From assembly GCA_950295325.1 (NCBI GenBank), contig OX485804.1:26908001-26972000 (forward strand): DNA of 64,000 nucleotides, read 5' to 3'. Shown piece after piece: positions 30,781 to 41,853 of the stretch. The notes beneath the pieces were generated by a model that worked only from the letters and a program-made list of their open reading frames with translations, searched no databases and was not told the DNA's origin. A program made the position numbers and the translations under genes. This stretch comes from Polytrichum commune. Its lineage: Eukaryota > Streptophyta > Polytrichopsida > Polytrichales > Polytrichaceae. Position 1 is the stretch's first letter; every line of letters begins with the position of its first letter.

Positions 30781-31647
30781 CGAAGCGGAAGGTAGTTACA
30801 AGACTTGGAGGCGACTAGGAGACTTGGAGGCACAAACTTGAGAGAAGGGAAGGAGCACCCGAAACTCGGTAAGTATTCTCTCTTTGGGTTACATTTGAAT
30901 TCATTGTATTTCAACTATTCCTTGGAATGAATTGCATTGTCAATTACGCAAATTCATTTTTGAGGAAGGAGCGCGGCGAAGGTACGTCCTCAACCTTTTT
31001 GGGGATTTGCTAAGAACTTAAAAGGAACCTATAACCGAGTAGCTCATTAAAACATTAGAGGGTAAATTCACCTTAGGACATTGAACTTTGACACTCACCT
31101 CGGGGTGAGTCTCAAAGTTTTGGGAGTTGTCATTTCATGCTCTAGATTAAATTAATATTTCACAAAGTTTATGGTGTTGTTACATTGAGTCACGATTGAG
31201 GGGAGTGCTAACTCACAGGGGGATGCGATTGCTCAAGGTATGTTTATTTCTTCAAAGTGAACTCATTAACTAATTAAGGAATGCCTTTTGTACTCGTGAT
31301 TGTTGTTATCCGTTGTAGAGGGTAATTCCCAAATTGTGGATGGTGTGAGAAGTTGAAGGGTGAAGCCTCGACTTTTAACATAATCTACTCGGAAGGTCAC
31401 CCCCTCACAATCGGTATTGTGGTGAGTGTTAATTTGCGGGAAGGTGCGGAGGTGATGCTCCGACTTAACCAAAAAATTAACATGAACATGCCTATCCCCT
31501 ATTGGGATTCTTTCACCTAAGTGGGCTTGCAGGTTCTTTTCCTCACCTCCTAAAAAAATTATAACCACACCAAGACAAGTGAAAATATTAAGAGGGGAAT
31601 TGCTAGGATTATGTGTGGTCAAGTGAGGGTCGATCGATTCTTATGGA

Positions 31648-34600
31648 ATGCAAGGTAGGACTCGCTCACAAAAACCAAGTTTGATAGTAGGACTAGAGAA
31701 ATCTACTCGAAAGAGGCGGTCCTCTAAAATCAGTGATAGATTAGAACAAGATAATGTTAGAATAGAGAGTTGTTTGAACGTCGAACCTAGGACTAGGTCA
31801 ATTCTAGACACCTTAGAACTTGGAGCTCAACTTGAAGAGGAGATCACTCCCTCCAAATTGAGTGGTGAAACTTCTTCGGAAAATTACACACTTAGAGAAG
31901 AATTCCCGGTAGAAGTTGATAGGGGATTGTTGAATAGTTCACCGGTCACCATGGCCGAGGAACGGGGGATGGATCCACCACCCATACCCCCAATTCCGCC
32001 CATACCTCCTATACCTCCAATAGACCCATTGGTTAGGCCAAGAGGCCTACCAATTGTGGTTCCACAAAATTTAGCGGCGATGGATATGCCATCTCATCTC
32101 CCTAAATTTTATGGGACCAAGGATGAGGACCCCTCTCGGCACATGGAACGGTATATCGAACGGTTGGCTAGCTTCCTCATAACCGACCCGAGTTATTGGT
32201 TAGTGTGGTTTCCTACCACTCTAGAGGGGGAAGCCTATGAATGGTATCGGGATCATGCCGAGGGACATTTTAGGGGATGGGAACAATTACAAAGGGAGTT
32301 TCTTAACGAATTTAGGCCGGAAGTGGGTCAAAGTACCGCATTAAGGGCATTGTCGTCATTGAAGCAAGGAAGGGAGGAAGAAATTTCGGCTTACATTAGG
32401 AGGTTTGATTTAGTGTGCACTAGATTTGTGGGTACCATGCTCAACGACGACACGCTAAAGCAATTTTTCATTCAAGGGTTTTTTAAGTCCGGAACTATTA
32501 GGGGTGTTCTAGAAAGGAATCCCTTGACCTTGGCGGATGCCAAGCGTGCGGCTAGAGATATTGAAAACTTGGATAAAGATCACGAAAGGCTATGGAGAAG
32601 GGAGGATGAATTGATCCCACAATTCATCCCCATACGCCCTAGGGTGGTAGCGGTAGAACCCGCTAAGTATGAGAACCAAATTCCATATGCCATTGTGGAC
32701 ACCGGTCCCCGACCTTTAGCGGTTAGGGAACCGGCACCTCTTTTGGCACTACCGGCCCCTAGAACGGATCCACACTTGGAGGAGGTTGAGAGAAGACTAG
32801 GTGCTAGCCAACTAGGATTCCAAGAGGCTATGATAAAACAAATGCAAAGCCTCACGGATCAAATGTCATTAATGATCCGGAGTCAACAACCGGGGCCTCC
32901 ACCCCCGGTTGAGTCGGGTAGGCATTCTTCCGGATTATGGTGTGTCCAATGTGGCCAACCGGGCCACACGCGTCAATTTTGTAGAAGTGGACAAAACCGT
33001 GACCAAAGAGGAAACGGTAACCCACCTCAACAAAATCAACGAGGTCAAGCGCCACCTCACTATGGAAATGGAAGCAATAGAGGACCACAACCTAGAGGGC
33101 AAGGTGGCCAAAATTTAGAGAAGAAGGAATTTCATCCCTTTTGTGGAAGGTGGCACGCTCAAGGACAATGTTGGTCCGAAGGTCAAGAGTTTAATTGTAG
33201 CAATTGTGGAGGAAGTCATCCCTCGGATACGTGTCGCCAACCGGACAAAATAATTAATGTCCCTTACCCGGTGGCTAATCCACAACAACAAGCAAGGGAT
33301 AATATGCGAGGCGCTAGGCCACAAGGAGTACCGGCCAATGAACTTAGGCCACCTAACTTATACTATGACCATAGTAATGCTAGGCAAACTTTTCATCCAC
33401 CGGCGGGCTTGCAAACTACAACCGGTTACATTCCAATACAAAATAGACAAGGAGTTCCACCTAATGGTAGTAACGGGAGACAAGCGCCTCCAACGGATCC
33501 GGGACCATCTAACTCCCAAGATGTTAGGTTCATGGATGGAGTGTTGGAGGCCACATGTGATGACATGCTTCCTCTCCCAACGAGAATTGGAGAGGAGCAA
33601 AGTCAATGGCCTCCTCACACCAATGCTATTACATATGAGTTAGTGAAGGGTAAGGGTGTGGTTGAAGAAGCACCTGCACTAGCGGTAACTACTAGGGCTA
33701 GGAGAGGGGATGCCCCGTTGGAGGTAGGAATAGGAGAGCAAGGAAATTACTCTTCGGATGAAGAGATTAATCTCTCCGAGTTGGATAGGGTAGCTAGAAG
33801 AGCTACTAAGGATGTGGAGAGGGAAAATATAATTTTACAAGATAGGGAGAGGACTAATGCGGTACATGACTTGGATAATAGCGATGTGGGTGAATGGGAA
33901 GGACCGGGGGTTCCCGTAGACGAATTCGACGTAGTGGGTAATTCTAAGGTGGAAAGATCTACCGGGTACGACTTGTGGGCGGACCTTAGTACACTCAAGG
34001 CGGATATTACTTTCGGCCAACTATTGGAAATTTCACCCACGGCAAGGAAAACATTAAAGGAGGGAATGCCGGTACACAAGAGGATGAGGAAGGTGAAAGC
34101 TAAAATAGCCGCTAGGATCCAATCACAAGGTGGAAGAGACGTGAAAGCTATAGAAATAGAAGTTGTTATAGTAGATAAGGTGGTTCCTAATGTGCTAGTC
34201 GACGGAGGGAGTAGTCTAAATATACTACCGGAGGATACTATGAAAAAATTGGGACTTGGACTCACGGGGCCTTCACCTTTGGTCATAAATATGGCAAATC
34301 AAAGTTCGACTACGCCTTTGGGGATGATCAAGGATTGTAGAATGACTACGGGAGGTGAGGAGTACTTGGTCACCTTCCATGTCATTAAAATGCACTCCAA
34401 CAAGGACACCTTTCCCATTTTGCTAGGTAGGCCTTGGTTGCGGATGGCGAATGCTATGGTCAATTGGGGTGGACCTAAACCATCCATCACTTATGGTCCG
34501 GAGGGTAATAGGGTCATAGTGTCCATTGGTTCATTAGAAGGATGGATGAAGAAGGAGATGTATTTGCCATTGGAGAAGGAAATTGATGACTTAAACGAGA

Positions 34601-35484
34601 ATGAGATTGGCAAGGCATTGGTGGGAGTCGTCCATCCCGAAGGTCAAAGGGTTGTTATAGATTCGGGCTCGGGAAGTCTAGGTCCTAATTTTTACAATTA
34701 TGGGGATAATGGGGATTATGCCCAATGGCTAAGGGAGTACCCCGAGTCCGAGGTTGATGTAATGGTTACATTTCACCAAGTAGGCTTAGGGAGTGAATTT
34801 CCTAGTGTTAGTTTAGGAGAGGGCTCATTGTTGGAGCCATGTGAGGTGCTCACCGAGGAAGAGTGGGTTAGCGGTGGGTTAACACCTTGGGTAGATGACG
34901 TGGAAGAGGGTGAGGTTAGTTTAATTCATGTAGATGGGACTCAAGAGGAGGATGTGATTATTGAGTCATCGAAATTGGAGGAGCCTTTACATTTCAAGAC
35001 CACGTCTACGGGGATAGTTGTAGGTCAAGATGTGAAAGATTACCCCAATGTGCCTTCCGATTGGTATCGGAACAAAGAGGAGCAAGCACATGTGTCGGAA
35101 GCGGATTGGCGGTACGTGGATGTGAAATTAAAGAATGGAAAAACCCGACAAATGAAGATGGGCTCCAAATTGGGGGAGAAAGAGGTTAGGGAGTATAGCA
35201 ATTTGGTGGATGAGTTTAGTGATACTTTTGCATGGTCCTACGATGAGCTTAAGGGAATTCCTAGGGAAATGGTAGAGCACCGGATTCCTTTAATTCCGGG
35301 GGCGAGGCCAATTAGACAAAAGGAGAGGAGGATGAATCCTCAATTGCAATTGTTGGTGAAAGCGGAATTGGAAAGGTTATTGAAGGCCGGGTTTATCAAG
35401 CCGGTGGAAATCACGGATTGGGTTTCTCCTATGGTCTTAGTAAAGAAAAAAAAATGGGAAATTAAGGGTTTGTGTCGACTATAG
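31648..35484 (+). CDS. gag-pro: Retrotransposon gag-protease and start of RT (element 2)
   Basis: 1,278 codons, with an 890-bp leader between the LTR and ATG. It has the same layout as 16233-20069: gag, CCHC knuckle at ~431, a second Cys/His cluster, protease VLVDGGSSLNILP, RT start. It ends four codons after the A9 tract (35445-35453), where the frame is lost. Confidence 0.94.
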   Translation: MQGRTRSQKPSLIVGLEKSTRKRRSSKISDRLEQDNVRIESCLNVEPRTRSILDTLELGAQLEEEITPSKLSGETSSENYTLREEFPVEVDRGLLNSSPVTMAEERGMDPPPIPPIPPIPPIPPIDPLVRPRGLPIVVPQNLAAMDMPSHLPKFYGTKDEDPSRHMERYIERLASFLITDPSYWLVWFPTTLEGEAYEWYRDHAEGHFRGWEQLQREFLNEFRPEVGQSTALRALSSLKQGREEEISAYIRRFDLVCTRFVGTMLNDDTLKQFFIQGFFKSGTIRGVLERNPLTLADAKRAARDIENLDKDHERLWRREDELIPQFIPIRPRVVAVEPAKYENQIPYAIVDTGPRPLAVREPAPLLALPAPRTDPHLEEVERRLGASQLGFQEAMIKQMQSLTDQMSLMIRSQQPGPPPPVESGRHSSGLWCVQCGQPGHTRQFCRSGQNRDQRGNGNPPQQNQRGQAPPHYGNGSNRGPQPRGQGGQNLEKKEFHPFCGRWHAQGQCWSEGQEFNCSNCGGSHPSDTCRQPDKIINVPYPVANPQQQARDNMRGARPQGVPANELRPPNLYYDHSNARQTFHPPAGLQTTTGYIPIQNRQGVPPNGSNGRQAPPTDPGPSNSQDVRFMDGVLEATCDDMLPLPTRIGEEQSQWPPHTNAITYELVKGKGVVEEAPALAVTTRARRGDAPLEVGIGEQGNYSSDEEINLSELDRVARRATKDVERENIILQDRERTNAVHDLDNSDVGEWEGPGVPVDEFDVVGNSKVERSTGYDLWADLSTLKADITFGQLLEISPTARKTLKEGMPVHKRMRKVKAKIAARIQSQGGRDVKAIEIEVVIVDKVVPNVLVDGGSSLNILPEDTMKKLGLGLTGPSPLVINMANQSSTTPLGMIKDCRMTTGGEEYLVTFHVIKMHSNKDTFPILLGRPWLRMANAMVNWGGPKPSITYGPEGNRVIVSIGSLEGWMKKEMYLPLEKEIDDLNENEIGKALVGVVHPEGQRVVIDSGSGSLGPNFYNYGDNGDYAQWLREYPESEVDVMVTFHQVGLGSEFPSVSLGEGSLLEPCEVLTEEEWVSGGLTPWVDDVEEGEVSLIHVDGTQEEDVIIESSKLEEPLHFKTTSTGIVVGQDVKDYPNVPSDWYRNKEEQAHVSEADWRYVDVKLKNGKTRQMKMGSKLGEKEVREYSNLVDEFSDTFAWSYDELKGIPREMVEHRIPLIPGARPIRQKERRMNPQLQLLVKAELERLLKAGFIKPVEITDWVSPMVLVKKKKWEIKGLCRL

Positions 35485-35488
35485 GAAA

Positions 35489-37888
35489 TTGAATTCGTGC
35501 ACACAAAAGGATCACTTCCCCTTACCTTTTATCACCTTGTTGCTTGAGGAGGTTGGAGGTCATTCGCGATATACCTTTATGGATGGGTATGCGGGTTATA
35601 ATCAAATTTCCATAGCCCTCCAAGATATCCATAAAACGGCTTTTACTACACCTTGGGGTACTTTTGTGTGGGTAGTGATGCCATTTGGGTTATGTAATGC
35701 CCCGGCTACTTTCCAACGATTAGTAATGTATATCTTCACCGACTTGTTGTTCAAATCCATGACCGTCTTTGTGGACGATTTTAGCACACAAAGTAATGTG
35801 GATGATCACCTACATTGTGTTAGGGAGGCATTGGTTAGGTGTAGGAAGATGAGGTTAGCATTGAACCCGGATAAGACATTTTTGGGAGTGAATAAGGGAG
35901 TGTTGTTGGGTTATGTTGTTAGTGAAAAAGGTAGAGAACCCGATCCGGATAAGATTGCGGCCATAAGCGACTTGGCAACTCCAACCAATTCCAAGGGGAT
36001 CTCTAAGTTGTTAGGACATGTGGGATGGTACCGGGAACTTATTCCTAATTTTTCAAAGATAGCGGTGCCCATTACCCATTTGCTCAAAAAGGATGTCAAA
36101 TTCGAGTGGACGGATGCTTGTCAAAAAGCCTTTGAGGAATTGCGGGATAGGTTGAGCACCTATCCGGTGTTGATACCACCCAATTGGGGTAAACCTTTTC
36201 ACGTCTATTGTGATGCTAGTAATGTGGCAATAGGGAGTGCGCTTTGTCAAGCAACGGGAGAAAAAGAGAAGGATCAACCTATAGCTTATGCGAGTAAGCA
36301 ATTGACCCCCGCCGAAAGAAACTACTCTACAACGGAGAGGGAGTGCCTAGCCATGGTGTTTTCCGTTAAAAAGTTTAGGCATTACCTCATGTGCAACCCG
36401 GTTGTATTTTTTGTTGACCACATGGCTATCAAGTATCTAATTAACAAGGCGGAGTTAAGTGGTAGGTTAGCTAGGTGGGTTTTGTTATTAGAAGAATTCG
36501 ACTACACGGTGGAATATAAACCGGGTCGTATGCATTTACAAGCGGACCACTTGTCTAGGTTGTCGGAGGAGATAGGAAAAAATCCGGTAAATGATATGTT
36601 AGTAGATGATAGCCTCTTTGTGGTCACTTCTACACCGGAGTGGTATGCGGGCATAGTGGAATTTCTAACAACCCACAAGTTGCCCAAAGAGTGGACAAAA
36701 GAAGAGAGAAGGAAGGTGAGGGTAAATAGTAGGCAATTTGTTGTAGTGGGCCATAGGTTGTTTAGAAGGGGGTCCGATGGTATTTTACGACGATGCGTGT
36801 CAAAAACGGAGGTTGAAGCGATTTTAATCGCTTGCCACGATAGCGCTTGCGGCGGTCACTTCTCGGGTCAACTCACCGGGCAAAAAATACTTAGAGCGGG
36901 CTACTTTTGGCCTACACTATTTAAGGACGCCCATGACTATGTAAGGAAATGCGACGCTTGCCAACGGTATGCCCGAGACGACCTTAGAATGGAGATGCCT
37001 TTACATGTATCATTACCCTTAATTCCTTTCGAAAAATGGGGCATCGACTATGTGGGTGAGGTCCATCCCCAATCTTCAAAAGGAATGAAATATATTGTGG
37101 TGGCAACCGAGTACCTCACCAAGTGGGCGGAAGCCAAAGCGGTGAAGACCGACACGGCGGAACACGCGGCAACATTTATGTACGAAAACATAATTTCGCG
37201 GTTCGGGGTGCCGAAGATCCTAGTAAGCGATAGGGGTACTCACTTTTTGAATGACTTGATTCGAGAGATGACAGAGAAATTTAAAATTGATCACCGGAAG
37301 ACTACTCCCTACCACCCACAAACCAATGGACAAACGGAAAGGGTTAACGGAATTTTGGTGAGTATACTACGCAAGACGGTTATAGACTCGAAGCGGGATT
37401 GGGATACGAAACTAACGGCGGCACTTTGGGCATACCGTACAACCTATAAGGTAACTACGCGTGCTACACCATTTTCCTTAGTCTATGGTCTTGAAGCGAC
37501 ACTACCAATCGAATATGAAGTCGAGTCACTTAGGGTGGCCGTGAGTACGAGACTTACCGAAAGTCAATCCTTACGAAATCGACTCACCGATTTGGAAGCA
37601 CTTGACGAAGGGAGGAGAATGGCGGCTCAACATATTGAGGCAATCCAAAGAAGGAGAAAGATTACTTTCGACAAACGACATAAGAGAAGGGCCCTAACAC
37701 CGGGAATGATGGTCATGATTCAAGACGCACGAAAGCTTGAATTTCCGGCGAAATTCGATGCGGTATGGTTAGGACCTTACCTTGTCTATGAGGTCTTTCC
37801 TAATAATTCAATTCAATTGGAAACGTTGAATGGTGAGCTCTTTCCTACCCGTACATCGGGAAGTAGATGTAAGGAGTACCGAGCTTGA
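35489..37888 (+). CDS. pol: Retrotransposon pol, downstream frame (element 2)
   Basis: 799 codons with intact RT (FVDD), RNase H (YCDASN), integrase zinc finger and DDE motifs, protein-identical to element 1 as far as I compared. The apparent start MNSC is just the first in-frame start-like codon; the region is continuous with RT upstream after a one-base shift. Translation would need a +1 shift or loss of one A at the A9 run. Confidence 0.94.
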   Translation: MNSCTQKDHFPLPFITLLLEEVGGHSRYTFMDGYAGYNQISIALQDIHKTAFTTPWGTFVWVVMPFGLCNAPATFQRLVMYIFTDLLFKSMTVFVDDFSTQSNVDDHLHCVREALVRCRKMRLALNPDKTFLGVNKGVLLGYVVSEKGREPDPDKIAAISDLATPTNSKGISKLLGHVGWYRELIPNFSKIAVPITHLLKKDVKFEWTDACQKAFEELRDRLSTYPVLIPPNWGKPFHVYCDASNVAIGSALCQATGEKEKDQPIAYASKQLTPAERNYSTTERECLAMVFSVKKFRHYLMCNPVVFFVDHMAIKYLINKAELSGRLARWVLLLEEFDYTVEYKPGRMHLQADHLSRLSEEIGKNPVNDMLVDDSLFVVTSTPEWYAGIVEFLTTHKLPKEWTKEERRKVRVNSRQFVVVGHRLFRRGSDGILRRCVSKTEVEAILIACHDSACGGHFSGQLTGQKILRAGYFWPTLFKDAHDYVRKCDACQRYARDDLRMEMPLHVSLPLIPFEKWGIDYVGEVHPQSSKGMKYIVVATEYLTKWAEAKAVKTDTAEHAATFMYENIISRFGVPKILVSDRGTHFLNDLIREMTEKFKIDHRKTTPYHPQTNGQTERVNGILVSILRKTVIDSKRDWDTKLTAALWAYRTTYKVTTRATPFSLVYGLEATLPIEYEVESLRVAVSTRLTESQSLRNRLTDLEALDEGRRMAAQHIEAIQRRRKITFDKRHKRRALTPGMMVMIQDARKLEFPAKFDAVWLGPYLVYEVFPNNSIQLETLNGELFPTRTSGSRCKEYRA

Positions 37889-37949
37889 CTAGGCAACTTA
37901 CCCTTGGAGCAAGAGATGTTTGGATTCATCCCCCGATGGTCGCCAATTA

Positions 37950-39733
37950 TGTGAGCCCAAAAGGGTGCCCACATTTAGTCTTAGACCCTTGAAACGTTAG
38001 TTGATGCACTTTGAAGTAGCATGTTACTTCACAAAAATATAAAAAGAGTGAAATGTTAGTCTTAGAAGTACCATGTTGTAAGAGGCTAGGATGTGAGTTG
38101 TTATTGTGTTTTTACCTTCGGAAGGATTTGAGTGAATGAGGATAGGTAAGGAGAACTTGGATTGAGTAGTTAGTGAGTAGGCTAGTACAAATGGATGGAG
38201 ACAACCAAAGTGACTCAAGAGGCAAGTGCTTTCGAATTGGGATGAATGGAGGATCACATGGAGCGCACAAGTGGACCACCTCATCATGGCCACTTAATGG
38301 GGAAGGCCCAAGGAAGAATGCAAGGTGGAGGATAAGCAAATTCTCAAAGCACCAATCAAATCACGAGTTAAGCATCGTGGTTTGAATTAAGTGGTGAGCG
38401 ACGATTTGGGAAAGTAAGGGGAGAAAGTTATGGCGGCGGAAAGCGAAGGAGGCTAAGTTTGGGTTGAAGCATCCCAAGTTTGGTAAAGTGTGGTAGGTAG
38501 AAAGCCAAGGCTAGTTAAATGTTCGAATTAGGATCCTTGTTGATCATTTGAGGGAGGAAGACTTAGAAGATAGGATTGGCGCCTACTAAGTAGGAGGAAA
38601 TCTCAAGGGCTTATCGTGAGCCTTGAGGGTGCTCACCCCCTCAAGCTTACTATATAATCCCTCATTCTTCCCTCACTCATCCTCTCTTTCCTTTGTGCTC
38701 CAAGGCACCCCACGAGTTATAAGTGTGGGTGTGGGAAGCCATATTGGAGCACATGTGTGTGCTTAGTTTTTAGTTTGAGAGCCAAGGCTTGTTAGCCTTG
38801 AAGAGGGCTTGACCTCTTGGTAGAATTAGTGTTGACGTGAAGGATTTTAAAGTTAATTCATGATTCCAATTTGTGGTACTTAAAGTTCATGTTTTGAATA
38901 CACGTGGTTGCAAGTTTCATGTTTAAGAGTTGAGCACTTGATGTTGTGATGAGTGCAAAAATATACTTGTGTGGATTAGTTAGTCTTAGTGAAGTTAGGA
39001 AATTCTCTCTCCCCCTCTCCTCTCTAGGATTTTAGGATTTTAGGATTAGAGAAGAATTGTGTGATTAGAAAGGGGTTGTTAGTAGAATTAGGGAAATTAG
39101 GTAGGAAGATTAGTTAAGGGCTTGAATAATTAGTGAGGTAGTTGGGGATTACAACTACAAAGTTGTGGGTTCATGAAGGACCTGGGTTTATGAAGGACCT
39201 GGGTTTGTTTAGTTAGAAGCTAAGGAGCTGGGTTCATGAAGGAGCTGGGTTTATGAAGGAGCTGGGTTTGTTTAGTTAGAAGCTAAGAAGCTGGGTTTAT
39301 GAAGGAGCTGGGTTTATGAAGGAGCTAGGTTTATGTAATTAGAAAGTAAAGAGATGGGTTCATGAAGGAGCTTAGTAGATAGCCTACCTAATTAGCCCAT
39401 AGACAAGTAGTTAGTTACATTATGCTAGTTAGTGTTATGTGTGGCTTTCACAAGTAAATGTATTTGAGATTGACTACAGAGAATAGTGTTTTTTTTAACA
39501 CTTGCATCCTCTCTTTAAAAATAAACCACGTGCACAACTTAATGGAGAATGTGGAGCACTCTCGCGATGGCAAGACAAAGGAAGCAAAGACCAAAGTTAA
39601 ATCCAAGACCACTTGAAGGGTGAACCTTGCACTATGGACTCATCCAAGTCCAAATCCAATACCGCGGAGGAATGTGAGCCCAAACCCACTACTCGGACTA
39701 CGGACGCTTAAGGGTGGGGGGTTTGGCCTCACA
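37950..39733 (+). repeat. 3' LTR of element 2 (1,784 bp)
   Basis: TGTGAGCCC to GGCCTCACA, with TATATAA at 38651-38657. It differs from the 5' LTR mainly in the number of AAGGAGCTGGGTTTATG repeats and an extra 3' block at about 39365-39596. Confidence 0.93.
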
Positions 39734-41750
39734 AAGCACACCGGCTTGCACCTCACATCTATCATGTGAGTTTCAAAGAAGGCGGCCTTCATAATGACAT
39801 GCATTTCATCTATTTCACTTGATGTGAAATTTTGACAAAATCCAATGTCCCACATTGAAAGGTTACATGCATCGCGGCCTCCTTTGTCTCATGCGGTTCG
39901 CCCTTTCCAAACCGCACCTTGGTGGGCTTGCCCGCTCTACCAATAGGCAAGCCCCAACTCCCTTATGAGTTTTGGGCTCAAGAAGAAGTGGTAGCCTCTT
40001 TGTCAACCCATGAGACAAGTCTCCCATTCATTTGAACCTCAAGGTACAAAAGACTTGGCCTCGGCTTAAGGCTACTAGCCTTGGCCACAATGCCATCGTC
40101 TTACATTCGGTTCGCGGCACAAGTATTATTTGGCGGGGTACCTATCTCCCCTCAACGTCCATTGTTGTAATGCACCGCCAAATTGCTTAATGGGGTCATC
40201 GGCCTTGATGCTCATGGCAATTTTGATGATCCCCGCCACAACCTCAATAAACTTTGGAAATTTGAACTTGGTCTTCACCACCCGCTTTTGAAACCCACCT
40301 AAAACGATGCATTTCTTAGAAAGCTCGTTCATCTAAGATGTACAATTCATTTGGGTGTGAAATGCGCGCATATACGCCTTAAGAGGCCCGGACGCCTCAT
40401 TTCCACCAAATTCATTCCAACATCAATACCTTCCAAGCATTTCGAATTGGAATTTCAATCGAACATTAATGCCCTCCAAGGTTTTGGGTGCATTCGGTAT
40501 TTTAGGCCCCAAATGTTTTTTTTTGAGGTGTGCGGGAGCCCTTTGAAAGGACTCCACCATTTTCCTTACGGAATCCACCATCATGCCCACCATTGTCATG
40601 AGAACTAATGGTATGGTCAAATTCCATTTACACATGATCTTTGTTCCAATTTGAGCCTCACAACCTTTTGGAAACCCTGGGCTCACCATGATAACCCGCA
40701 TTTTTGATAGCCATGTTTCCCTCAAAGTGGAGCTCAAAACTTGGAACCCTGCTCTGATACCAAGTGTCGCAACCCTTGCTAGCCCCCCCCTTGACCATCT
40801 TGCCAATTTTCAATTCTAGCAAAGGTTACGAGTGGCTAACCCTTCGCATACCGCCATGCTAATGGTTAGCTCCTCTAACCCCGGACCAATAGTTCATAGG
40901 AGGGAACCAACCCTCCTACTTTGCTTTCGGGACTCACCCCTTAATCGGTAACCCATTTCCCCAATGTGGACTTCCATCCATGGAAGTCTAATCCTATGTT
41001 GCTCATCGCGTTGCCGGAGCAACACTACAACAACCCGAAGCATACTAGGCAACTATGGCCTCACAATAGGCCAAAGCCCATGGAGGCCTTGCCGTTCGGC
41101 CTCGGGTGGGTGAGGCCACACCACCTCACCCATATAAGCCTCTAGGACTTCACGCGGGGCCCCTACCCCACCGTCAACCAACCTCTTGTCTCTCTACCAA
41201 GAGTTGGGGCCAAGTGGACATTTTCCTTTAGCTGCTGGGCCTAGAGCCCCCCCCAGCAGCTTCAGACCATCATAACTTCCTTGTATGATGTCTGATCATA
41301 ACAACCAACCACTCCATCTTCATCTACGCTTCACGTAGATGCCGATGGACTCCTCACTTGCTCCATTTGAGCAAGTCTTGAGGAAGTTATGCCTGTTTGA
41401 ACTTTGGCAGTCCCGGGAATCACTTCCAGGCACTGCTGTACCAGGGACAGCGCCCCACTCAAATGGCCATAACTCCTAGCTCACACCTCGGATTGAGGTG
41501 TTCTTGAGCTTTCTAGAATCACCACGCCATGAGCTACGCATAACTCATGGCCTTACCCTTGTGCCTCCTAATCTTCGTGGGTGGGAGGCGTTCCCAACGA
41601 CCGGGGCCCTCACCCACACTAGGATCACTTGGGCCCTCTCACCAACGGCGCCACAAGTCCCGGGTGTCACTCCGGGGTCCCCCTTGTCACTCCGGGGTCC
41701 CCCTTGTGCCCATGGTGTTTCGGGCACTCCTCATGGAGAGGTGCGCGACA
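39734..41750 (-). mobile_element. Truncated Ty3/Gypsy element (970-bp-LTR family): leader plus 5' LTR
   Basis: On the minus strand, the 5' LTR is 41750-40765 (986 bp, TGTCGCGCACC to GTTGCGACA), followed by the initiator-Met type primer site (minus TGGTATCAGAGC, 40762-40751) and about 1 kb of leader homologous to 54.85-56.2 kb. The leader stops at the end of element 2, so the rest is missing. The base run AAGTC (41751) would be its right target duplication; the left copy is not in the window. Confidence 0.88.
40765..41750 (-). repeat. 5' LTR of truncated element
   Basis: It is full length, but palindrome P4 (arms GGGCGCTGTCC / GGACAGCGCCC) is reduced to its right part near 41442-41455, and a 20-bp duplication (CACTCCGGGGTCCCCCTTGT, about 41670-41710) is unique to this copy. 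Confidence 0.88.
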
Positions 41751-41853
41751 AAGTCCCACTTGGAGAAGGCCTCGGATCCGAGGCCTCATGGCTGCAGTAT
41801 CATTTCAAATTGGGTATAAGGTTTAATTTGTAGGTTGGGAATGGGTCTCGGAT
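41751..41853. repeat. Host satellite unit with GGCCTCGGATCCGAGGCC palindrome
   Basis: AAGTCCCACTTGGAGAAGG plus the 18-bp palindrome at about 41767-41787. Related copies follow at 42868 and 42990. Confidence 0.65.

Larger units (their letters stand above)
29117..39733 (+). mobile_element. LTR retrotransposon element 2 (same family as element 1)
   Basis: Complete LTR-gag-pro-pol-LTR on the plus strand, 10,617 bp, inverted relative to element 1 and 6.8 kb from it. gag-pro and pol frames have the same lengths (1,278 and 799 codons) and only a few residue changes (for example DPSYW for DPGYW, EEWVSGG for EEWISGG). The flanks do not match: GTCGC on the left, AAGCA on the right. The left flank is a transposase-like ORF, the right flank the leader of another retroelement, so the ends come from different insertion sites. 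Confidence 0.95.
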
